Origin: Betaproteobacteria bacterium
Lineage (GTDB): Bacteria; Pseudomonadota; Gammaproteobacteria; Burkholderiales; SG8-39
Reading direction: 5' to 3'
Length of the DNA stretch: 13,882 nucleotides
Assembly (NCBI GenBank): GCA_029858545.1
Contig: JAOUFA010000053.1
Location: 1-13,882 of the forward strand
The position numbers were made by a program, and so were the translations under genes. Below the pieces are notes generated by a model. It was not told where the DNA came from, searched no databases, and saw only the letters and a program-made list of their open reading frames with translations. Position 1 is the stretch's first letter. Each line of letters begins with the position of its first letter. Positions 7,543 to 13,882 of the stretch are shown in pieces.

Positions 7543-7562
7543 GCGCCGCGCCGGCGCCGCGC
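7543..7562. terminator. GC-rich inverted repeat between convergent genes, possible bidirectional terminator
   Basis: The 63-base gap between the convergent MetE-like and cheW genes holds an inverted repeat centred on the perfect 10-base palindrome GCGCCGGCGC (7548-7557). After one mismatch (7547/7558) it extends by four more pairs on each side. It ends nine bases before the cheW stop codon. A strong hairpin on either strand is expected. There is no T-run, so it is not a classic intrinsic terminator; it may slow polymerase, block 3' exonucleases, or assist Rho. Confidence 0.4.
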
Positions 7563-7570
7563 AGACGGTG

Positions 7571-8098
7571 TCAGGTCGTCCGGGAGATCCTGTCGAAGAG
7601 CTGCATGTCGTCGGCCGAGAGCAGGTGCTCGATATCGACCAGGATGAGCATGCGCTGCTCGATGGTGCCGATGCCACGCACGAAGCGCGCGTCCATCGTG
7701 CCCAGTTCCGGCGCCGGACGGATCTGCTCCCCGGTGAGCTGGGTGACATCCGAGACGCCGTCGACGACGACGCCGATCACGCGGTTCAGGACGTTCAGCA
7801 CGATCACCACGGTGAACTGATCGTAGCGAGGTTGCGGTTCGCCGAACTTCATGCGCAGATCGACCACCGGCACGATGACCCCGCGCAGATTGACCACGCC
7901 CTTGATGAAGGCCGGGGTGTTGGCGATGCGCGTGACGGCCTCGTAGCCGCGGATTTCCTGCACCTTGAGGATGTCGACGCCGTACTCTTCGGCGCCGAGG
8001 GCGAAGGTGAGGAACTCGCCTCCCTGGACGGGCGCGGCACGCTCCGGGCGCCGTTGCGCGGCGGCGTTGGTGACGGGTGTGTTTGCGCTGGCGAGCAT
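7571..8098 (-). CDS. cheW: Chemotaxis coupling protein CheW
   Basis: Cytoplasmic adaptor that links chemoreceptors to the histidine kinase CheA. The 175 residues comprise a variable N-terminal tail of about 27 residues and then one CheW domain. The domain starts EFLTFALGAEEYGVDILKVQEI (split here as EFLTFALG at 28-35 and YGVDILKVQEI at 39-49). The hallmark VVNLRGVIVPVVDLR (residues 68-82) follows, with the NLRG turn at 70-73. There is no response-regulator domain, so it is CheW rather than CheV. The start lies two bases after the stop of the MCP gene, and its ribosome site AAGGAG is inside the last codons of that gene. The pair is a two-gene unit without cheA, cheR or cheB in view, so the coupling protein may serve this receptor within an array run from another locus. 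Confidence 0.94.
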   Translation of the reverse strand: MLASANTPVTNAAAQRRPERAAPVQGGEFLTFALGAEEYGVDILKVQEIRGYEAVTRIANTPAFIKGVVNLRGVIVPVVDLRMKFGEPQPRYDQFTVVIVLNVLNRVIGVVVDGVSDVTQLTGEQIRPAPELGTMDARFVRGIGTIEQRMLILVDIEHLLSADDMQLFDRISRTT

Positions 8099-8100
8099 GA

Positions 8101-9831
8101 TCAGAACTCCTTCCAGCTGCCGTCGGCGTCGTCATCCTTGGGATTGGGCTTGGCGCTCACCAGGGTCGGTTTGGCGCCGGCGCGGCGCCGCTCCAGGCGC
8201 TCCATCGCGCGCGAGGCGTGCTGCCGGGGCAGGGCCGCCGGGGCGTGCTGGGCGGCCGCTTCGGTCCTGGGGGCTGCTTGCGCGCGACGCGCGCTGCCCT
8301 CGACCTTGAAGCGGCCGACGGTCTCGGCCATCACCTCGGACTGGCTCGCGAGGTTCTCGGCCGCGGCGGCCGATTCCTCGACCAGCGCGGCGTTTTGCTG
8401 CACCACCTGGTCCATCTGCATGATCGCCTGGCTCACCTGCTCGATGCCGCGCATCTGCTCCTGGCTCGCCGCCGAGATCTCCGAGACGATGTCGGCCACG
8501 CGCTTGACCGAGTTGACGATCTCTTCCATCGTCTTGCCGGCGCCGTCGACCTGTTTGTTGCCTTCGCTGACCCGGCCGACCGAGTCCTCGATGAGGGTCT
8601 TGATTTCCTTGGCGGCGGCCGCCGAGCGCTGCGCGAGGGCGCGCACTTCGCTCGCCACCACCGCGAAGCCGCGGCCCTGCTCGCCGGCGCGCGCGGCCTC
8701 GACCGCGGCGTTCAACGCGAGGATGTTGGTCTGGAAGGAAATGCCGTCGATCACGCCGATGATGTCGGCGATCTTGCGCGAGGATTCGGCGATGCCGCCC
8801 ATGGTGGTGACCACGCCGCGCACCGCGTCGCCGCCCTTGAGCGCGACATCGGCCGCGCCGATCGCGAGCTGGTTGGCCTGGCGGGCGTTCTCGGCGTTTT
8901 GCTTGACCGTGGTGGTGAGCTCTTCCATGGAACTCGCGGTCTCCTCGAGCGAGGAGGCCTGCTCCTCGGTGCGGCTGGACAGGTCGGCGTTGCCGCGCGC
9001 GATTTCCTTGGAGCCGGTGCTCACATTGTCTGCCGCCAACTGGATCGCGTTCACCGAATTGCCAAGATCGTCCTTCATCTTCGCCAGCGCGACGAGCAAC
9101 TGGCCGACCTCGTCCCGCCGGCCGGCTTCGATGCGAACCGTCAGGTCGCCGCTTGCGACCGCGTTCGCGACCCGCAGCGCGTGATCAAGCGGTACCGTGA
9201 TCGCGCGGACGAGGAACAGTCCAAGTGCGATGGCGGCCAGCACGGCCAATACCGTGACCAGGATCGTGGTCGTAACGAGCGTGCGATAGAGCGACTCGCC
9301 TTGGTGATATTCCTCTTTCGCGACCTCGATCTGCACACTGTCGAGCTTGTCCATCAGTTCCGAGATCGGGTTGATCGCCGGATACATCCTCTTCACCGTG
9401 AACTCGGCGAGCGCGGCGGAATCCTGTTTGACGAGGATTTCGCGCAGCTCGCCGATGCTGGAATCGGCCCTGGCCATCGCCGGCTCGATCTGTTTCACGA
9501 GCGCCTTTTCCTTGTCGACGAGCGCGGTCGACAGGTAGGCGCTCCACTTTTCCTTGATCTGGCGGCGCGCGGTGTCGATGTTCTCCGTGCCCTTGGCAAA
9601 CGTGATGTTCCCGTTACGCACCTCGTGCGCGGTATCGACCACGTTCACCGCGTAGGCGTCGGCGATGACTTTGATCTGTGCGAGCGGCACGACGCGGTCG
9701 TTGTAGACCGTCTCCAGGCCGCGCACCGTCTGGCGCAGGCCGTTCAGGCCCAGGCCACCGATCGCGATGATGACGACGCACAGGATGGCGAGCGTCAGTA
9801 CGAGACGGGATTTGATGCTCATCGAACTCAT
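8101..9831 (-). CDS. Methyl-accepting chemotaxis protein with four-helix-bundle-type sensor and C-terminal CheR tether
   Basis: Inner-membrane chemoreceptor of 576 residues. TM1 is near residues 10-30 and TM2 near 186-208; the periplasmic part between them (about 155 residues, mostly helical) fits a four-helix-bundle (4HB_MCP or Tar-like) ligand domain. HAMP follows at about 209-261, then the signalling coiled coil to about 508. Methylation-type segments are EEQASSLEETASSMEELT (289-306) and AALVEESAAAAENL (481-494). The hairpin tip is ISFQTNILALNAAVEAARAG (364-383). A flexible, charged and Ala-rich linker (about 511-571) leads to the terminal SWKEF, which fits the xWxxF pentapeptide that binds CheR in Tar and Tsr (NWETF). 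The ATG at 9831 has AAGGAG nine bases upstream; an ATG three codons later is less well spaced. The ligand is unknown. The gene is co-transcribed with cheW. Confidence 0.95.
   Translation of the reverse strand: MSSMSIKSRLVLTLAILCVVIIAIGGLGLNGLRQTVRGLETVYNDRVVPLAQIKVIADAYAVNVVDTAHEVRNGNITFAKGTENIDTARRQIKEKWSAYLSTALVDKEKALVKQIEPAMARADSSIGELREILVKQDSAALAEFTVKRMYPAINPISELMDKLDSVQIEVAKEEYHQGESLYRTLVTTTILVTVLAVLAAIALGLFLVRAITVPLDHALRVANAVASGDLTVRIEAGRRDEVGQLLVALAKMKDDLGNSVNAIQLAADNVSTGSKEIARGNADLSSRTEEQASSLEETASSMEELTTTVKQNAENARQANQLAIGAADVALKGGDAVRGVVTTMGGIAESSRKIADIIGVIDGISFQTNILALNAAVEAARAGEQGRGFAVVASEVRALAQRSAAAAKEIKTLIEDSVGRVSEGNKQVDGAGKTMEEIVNSVKRVADIVSEISAASQEQMRGIEQVSQAIMQMDQVVQQNAALVEESAAAAENLASQSEVMAETVGRFKVEGSARRAQAAPRTEAAAQHAPAALPRQHASRAMERLERRRAGAKPTLVSAKPNPKDDDADGSWKEF
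8107..8112 (-). promoter_or_regulatory. Ribosome binding site of cheW inside the MCP 3' end
   Basis: AAGGAG on the minus strand lies eight bases before the cheW ATG. The same bases are the Lys and Glu codons of the receptor's terminal SWKEF tail, so one hexamer serves as coding sequence and as ribosome site. Ribosomes finishing the MCP would sit over this element, which favours coupled translation. Confidence 0.75.
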
Positions 9832-10155
9832 GACGAATATCTCCTTTTGCGGTTTCTCTTATGGCGTGACGACCTGCACCGAGGGTTTGCCGCGAGCCAT
9901 GAGCGGCGTGTCTTGCGTGGCTGCGCAGATCGCCTACGGACAAAGCGGTACGTAGAACCATACTAATCGCCTGTTGCGCGAGACGATATAGAAAATTCAA
10001 CGGAAAGATGTCAAAGATTGAAAGGCGCGGGACAGCCTTATGCGCGGATAAGTGCAGGTGGGGTGCCGATCCCGTTCTCGCCGCGGCACGGCGGAGGATT
10101 GGCGGGACGGGAGGCGATCCACCCGGGCGCTGCCGCGACTTCCGACGCCCTTCCG
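9832..10155 (-). other. Leader and intergenic region upstream of the MCP gene
   Basis: This 324-base stretch between the MCP start and the LysR remnant has no credible gene. It carries the MCP ribosome site (AAGGAG, 9841-9846) and a candidate promoter near 9985-10014. The remaining 140 bases next to the LysR stop show no similarity, in any minus-strand frame, to the missing part of a LysR protein. A weak five-pair stem (10125-10129 with 10146-10150) follows the LysR stop, without a T-run. No FliA-type promoter (TAAA-N15-GCCGATAA) was seen on the minus strand. Confidence 0.5.
9985..10014 (-). promoter_or_regulatory. Candidate sigma-70 promoter for MCP-cheW
   Basis: On the minus strand a perfect TTGACA (10009-10014) is followed after 18 bases by TATATC (9985-9990), which matches the first four bases of TATAAT. 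Transcription would start near 9978 and leave a leader of about 145 bases before the MCP start. The segment is locally AT-rich. It is the best promoter-like match seen in this gap; its activity is inferred. Confidence 0.45.
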
Positions 10156-10572
10156 TCAACGCAACAGCGCCGGCACCAGGGTGTCGATCACGCCGCGGCT
10201 AAGCCTGACCTTGAGATTGCGCCGCTGCGCGCACAATTCGGCCATCGCCGGCGGCAGGAAGCGAACCATCCAGACCGGCCCCGCGCCCACACTGATGACC
10301 CCGCTGCCGCCCTCTTTCATCGCATCGATTTCGGCGACCGCGTGCTGGTATTCAAGTCCCATCAGGCGTACTCGACGCGCGAGGATGTCGCCGAAGCGGG
10401 TTGGCACCACCCCCGTCGGCAAGCGCTCGAACAATTTTACGTCGAGTGATTCCTCGAGCTGCCGGATGCTCTTGGTCAGCGCGGACTGGCTGATGTGCAA
10501 CACGTTGGCCGCGGCGGTGATTCCCTTGTGGTCGATCACCGCGAGGAAGTAGCGAAGATGGCGCGAAGGCAT
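10156..10572 (-). pseudogene. Truncated LysR-family regulator
   Basis: Only 138 residues remain of a family that normally has about 300. The N-terminal winged helix-turn-helix is intact: HLRYFLAVIDHKGITAAA (residues 5-22), then HISQSALTKSIRQLEESLDV (26-45), KLFERLPTGVVPTRFG and the linker helix. The effector domain begins (GVISVGAG) but the frame stops after IDTLVPALLR, just where LysR proteins usually continue with a GELDL-type strand. Frames downstream of the stop show no LysR-like continuation, so this looks like a deletion or replacement rather than a single stop or frameshift. The product could still bind DNA, but it lacks inducer-binding and most tetramerisation surfaces. The ATG has no clear Shine-Dalgarno sequence. 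What it once regulated is unknown; its direction is the same as its neighbours'. Confidence 0.75.
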
Positions 10573-10692
10573 TCTGTGTCTTGAAACGGCCTGGTAGTCC
10601 CTGTCGGCAGGAACCCGGACGATTATAACCGTCGATTACGGATGCTCGGAATGGAGCGCGCCCGCGACCCAGGCGCGATTTCAATTGCGTTG
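10573..10692 (-). promoter_or_regulatory. selD-LysR intergenic region with TATAAT element and small palindrome
   Basis: The 120-base gap contains a perfect TATAAT on the minus strand (10622-10627), about 50 bases before the LysR start. The best -35 at 17-base spacing is TTCCGA (10645-10650), a weak match. A 12-base near-palindrome CCTGTCGGCAGG (10600-10611) lies in the predicted leader and could be a regulator site. After the selD stop there is a short GCGCC/GGCGC stem without a T-run, so termination of the selenium operon is not convincingly marked. Confidence 0.4.
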
Positions 10693-12975
10693 TCAGCGAT
10701 CGACGATCAACCCGATCGGTTCAACCCGATCGCCGCGCGGCAGGACGCGGCCGATGCGCGCCGCGCCGGCATAGCCGAGGGACCGCAACGCTTGAACGCA
10801 GGCGTCGGCGCGTTCGGCGGGAACGCTCGCGAGCAATCCGCCGGCGGTCTGCGGATCGAAGATCAGCGGATAATGCGGATGCCTGAGCGCTTCCTGCTGG
10901 TTGCGCAGCGCGCGACGCAGGCGCACGTTGGACGGTTGCAGCGAACTGAGGATTCCCGCCGAGCTGGTTTCAACCGCGCCGTCCAGAACGGGGAGCGCGG
11001 CCAGTTCCACTTCCGCATCGACGCCCGACGGGCGCGTCATTTCGACCAGATGACCGAGCAGCCCGAAGCCGGTGAGATCGGTGCACGCGGTGGCGCCGTG
11101 CGCGATGAGGCATTGCGCGCCGAGCCGGTTCGACTGATCCATCGAGGCGAGCGCCGCGTCGATCCAGCGGCCCTTGGCGAGCAATCGGGCGTGCGCTGCG
11201 AACAGCGTGCCGGTACCGATCGGTTTGCTGAGGATCAGTGCATCGCCCGGCCGCATGCCGCCTTTGCGCATCACGCTCGCCAGGTCTTCATCGATGAGGC
11301 CGTTGATCGCGAAGCCGAGCGCCAGTTCCCGGCCTTCGCCGGTATGGCCGCCCACCAGTGCGCAGTGGGCTTCGTTGAGCACCGCGACCGCGCCGCTCAT
11401 CATCTGGAACAGGTCGTCTTCGATCCGGCTCTCCAGGCCGGCGGGAAGGGTCGCGATCGCGGTCGCCGACTGCGCTTCGGCACCCATCGCGAAGATGTCG
11501 CCCAGCGCATGGTGGGCGGCGATCCGGCCGAAGCGGTACGGATCGTCGATGAAGGCGCGGAAGAAGTCGACCGTATGCACCATCGCCTTGCCGCGCGGCA
11601 CGCGCAGCACGGCGGCATCGTCAGGGGCATGCAGGCCGATCAGCACATCGTCGCGTTCCACCGGATGCACCGCGCTCAGGGCACGAAACAGCGGCGTGGC
11701 GCCGATCTTCGCGCCGCAGCCGCCGCAGCGCATGGCAAGCGCCGAGATGACCTGCGCCGATTCGGCCTGATCGAGCGGGATCGCCGACGCCCCGTCGTGC
11801 GCCATCGCGACGACAGGCGGGAAGATCCGGTATCTCGCCATGAAGCGCCGGTCGATCCAGTCCTTCCAGCGCCATACCCAGGCGCCGGCGGCGCAGAATA
11901 TGCCGCGCGAGGCGACGGCGTAGCGGTCGCCCGTGCTGATCAGCGCGAGCCAGCGACGCTGAGGACGGTAGCGGCGTAGCGGCAGCTCGAGCACCGAGCG
12001 ACGCAGATTCTCGGCCAACAGATGGCCCTGACGTACGGCGAACACGCCGGCCTTTTCGAGAGGGCTGTTGACCATCGCGGCACAGTCTCCCGCCGCGAAT
12101 ACGCGGCGATCGGTCACCGTCTGCAAACTGTCGCCGACCTCGACGAAACCGTTCGGGTCCAGCGCGAGACCCGTCTCCGCGAGCCAGGCGGCGCCGGCCG
12201 CCTGGGTGACCCAGACGATCTCGTCGGCCTCCAGCGTCTCGCCGTCCGCGGTCTTCAGTTGCCCGCTGTCCACCGCAACGACTTCGGCGCTGCGATGTAC
12301 GATCACGCCGCGTTCGGCGAACACCCGCTCGAAGCGCCGCCGCACGCGTACGCCGTGAGTCGGCAGAATCCCGGGTGTGGCGGAAAAAAGATGAAAGCGC
12401 AGCGCGTCCGCAGCGCGTCCGTGGGCCAGGAGTTCCTGACGCAGGCGATGTTGCATCGCCAGCGTCAGTTCGACGCCCCCGGCACCGGCGCCGACCACGG
12501 CGACGGTGGTACGACCGGCGCGCCGGCGCACCCGTTCGAGCAGCGCGTTCCAGCGCTCGTTGAAGCGATGAATCGGTTTGACCGGTATCGCATGCTCGGC
12601 CGCGCCCGCGACACCACCGACGCGCGGCGTCGCGCCGATGTTGATCGACAGCCGGTCGTAGCTGACCGGCGGACGGTCACGGCACAGCAGCTTGCGGTTG
12701 GCGAGGTCCAGACCCACCGCCTCGTCGCGATAAAAGCGCGCACCGGCGAACTCGGCCAGGCGCCGAAGGTCGATATGTACCGCGTCATAGTCGTAGTGCC
12801 CGGCGATATAACCCGGCAGCATCCCGGAGTAAGGCGTGTGGGTGTCGGTGCAAACGACCGTGAGCCGCACGCCCGCTACAGGCCGCATGCCGAAGCGCTT
12901 GAGCACGCCGACGTGGCTGTGTCCGCCACCGACGAGAACGATGTCCCTCAAGACTTGCTGCTCGGCTGCCCGCAT
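10693..12975 (-). CDS. selD: Fusion of FAD-dependent pyridine nucleotide oxidoreductase with selenide, water dikinase (SelD)
   Basis: A 760-residue bifunctional protein. Residues 1 to about 390 are an NADH-dehydrogenase-like flavoprotein: FAD-binding Rossmann motif DIVLVGGGHSHVGVL (11-25), second nucleotide-binding motif VAVVGAGAGGVEL (158-170) and FAD-contacting FAAGDCA (293-299). This matches the known family named Nterm_to_SelD (TIGR03169). Residues from about 412 onward are SelD, which makes selenophosphate from selenide and ATP. Its catalytic loop is RCGGCGAKIG (416-425), with C420 and K423 equivalent to Cys17 and Lys20 of E. coli SelD; the cysteines are TGC codons, not selenocysteine. 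Other SelD motifs are HTVDFF (467-472), VGGHTGEG (541-548), SKPIGTGT (583-590), TDLTGFGLLGH (632-642) and DPQTAGGLL (707-715). The start is one base after the senB stop. The oxidoreductase half may supply reduced selenium (inference). With SenB, the SelD part fills the SenC role of selenoneine synthesis. Confidence 0.94.
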   Translation of the reverse strand: MRAAEQQVLRDIVLVGGGHSHVGVLKRFGMRPVAGVRLTVVCTDTHTPYSGMLPGYIAGHYDYDAVHIDLRRLAEFAGARFYRDEAVGLDLANRKLLCRDRPPVSYDRLSINIGATPRVGGVAGAAEHAIPVKPIHRFNERWNALLERVRRRAGRTTVAVVGAGAGGVELTLAMQHRLRQELLAHGRAADALRFHLFSATPGILPTHGVRVRRRFERVFAERGVIVHRSAEVVAVDSGQLKTADGETLEADEIVWVTQAAGAAWLAETGLALDPNGFVEVGDSLQTVTDRRVFAAGDCAAMVNSPLEKAGVFAVRQGHLLAENLRRSVLELPLRRYRPQRRWLALISTGDRYAVASRGIFCAAGAWVWRWKDWIDRRFMARYRIFPPVVAMAHDGASAIPLDQAESAQVISALAMRCGGCGAKIGATPLFRALSAVHPVERDDVLIGLHAPDDAAVLRVPRGKAMVHTVDFFRAFIDDPYRFGRIAAHHALGDIFAMGAEAQSATAIATLPAGLESRIEDDLFQMMSGAVAVLNEAHCALVGGHTGEGRELALGFAINGLIDEDLASVMRKGGMRPGDALILSKPIGTGTLFAAHARLLAKGRWIDAALASMDQSNRLGAQCLIAHGATACTDLTGFGLLGHLVEMTRPSGVDAEVELAALPVLDGAVETSSAGILSSLQPSNVRLRRALRNQQEALRHPHYPLIFDPQTAGGLLASVPAERADACVQALRSLGYAGAARIGRVLPRGDRVEPIGLIVDR

Positions 12976-12976
12976 G

Positions 12977-13882
12977 TCACGAATTTCCCAAGGTTTCCAC
13001 CCGAACCGGGTGGATCAAGTCGCTCACCAGTTCACGCAGCGCGGCCCGTTCCGCGCCCGGAGCAAACAGCGGTATGCGCTTGGCGCATTGGTGGCCGAGG
13101 CGGGCGAGCAAGCCGTCCGCCCCGCTCTGGTCGGCGCGGCATCCTAGCAATCGGTCCGCCAGGCCCTGCGCATCGCCCCAGTCGAAATAGCCGTCGTAAT
13201 CGCCGCCCAGCATGCCCAGGTTGCCGTCGATGCGCGAGGCGAGCACCGGCGTGCCGCTGCACACGGCTTCCATGATGACATGGGCGCCGCCCTCCATGTG
13301 ACTCGTATGAACGAGGAGGTGCGCACGCTGGATGTGGCGGCGTGTCGTTTCATGCGATTGTGCGCCGAGCCAGCGATAATTCGCGCATGCCGCCATCGTG
13401 CTGCGTGCCGCATCGCCGAGCGCCGGGTCGAGCGCGGCGCCGATGTGGTCGATCAGAATGTCCGGCCGGCGTGCGAGTCGCCGGGCCGCCTCGAAGAGCG
13501 TGTGCGGCGATTTTTCTTCGCGCAGGTGCCCGACCATCACAGCGCGCAAATGCCGTGTCGTCTTGCCGACGCTGCGGCGCGCGGTGGTCGACTGGAAGAC
13601 GACCCGCGTCTTCGCCTGCATCGCCGCGGGCAGTTCGAGCGGCGCGCGTTCCTGCAGCACCACCAGGGCTTGCGCGAGATGCAGCGAGCGCTGCGCGGCG
13701 GCATCGGTCCGGATGTCGCGGTAGAGATCGGTGCCGGTGAGGACCACCGCGAGCCCGCGCGATGGGTTGGCCCGGCTCCACGCCAGGATCGACGGCGCCG
13801 AACGCCGCGCATGCAGCGCGAGCATCACGCGGTCGCCGCGCGCCCGTGCGTCGGGCCAATCCTTGACGACGCGGGCCGGCAG
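12977..13882 (-). CDS. senB: Selenosugar synthase SenB, GT-B glycosyltransferase-like (5' end off the window)
   Basis: The last 301 residues are visible and the frame stays open to the right edge, so roughly 30 N-terminal residues are missing. In-window GTG/ATG codons at 13828/13825 are internal. SenB makes a selenosugar from selenophosphate and a UDP-sugar, a step in selenoneine biosynthesis. Recognition rests on the segment LALHARRSAPSI followed by VVLTGTDLYRD (visible residues 21-32 and 47-57), typical of the TIGR04348 family as I recall it. A GT-B nucleotide-sugar fold shows in VMVGHLREEKSPHTL (115-129) and the EX7E motif at E197 and E205 within SHMEGGAHVIMEA. The stop is one base before the start of the SelD fusion, whose product selenophosphate is the SenB donor, which strongly supports the assignment. 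senA is expected beyond the right edge. A generic glycosyltransferase is the alternative. Confidence 0.85.
   Translation of the reverse strand: MPARVVKDWPDARARGDRVMLALHARRSAPSILAWSRANPSRGLAVVLTGTDLYRDIRTDAAAQRSLHLAQALVVLQERAPLELPAAMQAKTRVVFQSTTARRSVGKTTRHLRAVMVGHLREEKSPHTLFEAARRLARRPDILIDHIGAALDPALGDAARSTMAACANYRWLGAQSHETTRRHIQRAHLLVHTSHMEGGAHVIMEAVCSGTPVLASRIDGNLGMLGGDYDGYFDWGDAQGLADRLLGCRADQSGADGLLARLGHQCAKRIPLFAPGAERAALRELVSDLIHPVRVETLGNS

Noticed and set aside
7568..9966. Plus-strand open frames (538 and 582 codons) opposite the MCP and cheW genes
   Set aside because: They are complementary-strand images of strongly conserved chemotaxis genes and show no recognisable motif or ribosome site.
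9614..10159. 181-codon minus-strand frame between LysR and MCP
   Set aside because: It overlaps the well-supported MCP N-terminus in another frame, has no ribosome site and no recognisable motif, and does not restore the missing LysR domain.
11700..11735. Possible selenocysteine in the SelD catalytic loop
   Set aside because: Both cysteines of CGGCG are TGC codons; no in-frame TGA is present in the loop.
10642..13275. Plus-strand open frames of 445 and 417 codons opposite the SelD fusion and senB
   Set aside because: The minus-strand proteins carry nucleotide-binding and SelD motifs throughout; the opposite frames carry none.
1..13882. CRISPR arrays, insertion sequences, phage genes, tRNA or rRNA genes
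   Set aside because: No spaced direct repeats, transposase motifs, terminal inverted repeats or structural RNA signatures were recognised by reading. A dedicated search with tRNAscan or Infernal was not possible here.

Overview
The window is a high-GC segment with dense coding and short gaps. Its gene types suggest a betaproteobacterium: a LivKHMF-type ABC importer joined to an acyl-CoA ligase, a chemoreceptor with a Tar/Tsr-like signalling core, and a selenosugar synthase next to a fused SelD. This assignment is inferred from gene content and protein style; no rRNA or other taxonomic marker is present. All genes but one are on the minus strand and therefore read from right to left.

Region A (1-6309, minus strand) is one compact operon. 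In transcription order it contains a TetR-family regulator, an AMP-forming acyl-CoA ligase, a periplasmic solute-binding protein, two Liv-type permeases (LivH and LivM) and the LivF ATPase, which runs off the left edge. Three junctions (tetR/ligase, livH/livM, livM/livF) are 4-base ATGA overlaps. The layout suggests uptake of a carboxylic acid, its activation to the CoA thioester, and control by a regulator that probably senses the substrate or its CoA ester. The substrate cannot be read from the sequence.

Region B (6310-7507) holds a 67-base divergent promoter region with an 18-bp imperfect palindrome overlapping -10-like elements on both strands. The only plus-strand gene follows: a 376-residue, catalytic-core-only MetE-like protein with all four zinc ligands. 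Shared control with region A is likely.

Region C (7508-9831, minus strand) is an MCP chemoreceptor followed by cheW. The receptor ends in a CheR-type tether pentapeptide, and the codons of that pentapeptide also contain the Shine-Dalgarno sequence of cheW. A GC-rich inverted repeat lies between cheW and the convergent MetE-like gene.

Region D (9832-10692) contains the leader and probable promoter of the MCP and a truncated LysR gene that stops early in its effector domain.

Region E (10693-13882, minus strand) has the 3' part of senB (selenosugar synthase). After a 1-base gap comes a 760-residue fusion of an FAD/NAD(P)-type oxidoreductase with selenide, water dikinase (SelD). The pair makes selenophosphate and transfers selenium to a sugar nucleotide, the early steps of selenoneine biosynthesis. 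senA would be expected just beyond the right edge. No tRNA, rRNA, CRISPR array, insertion sequence or prophage gene was seen.
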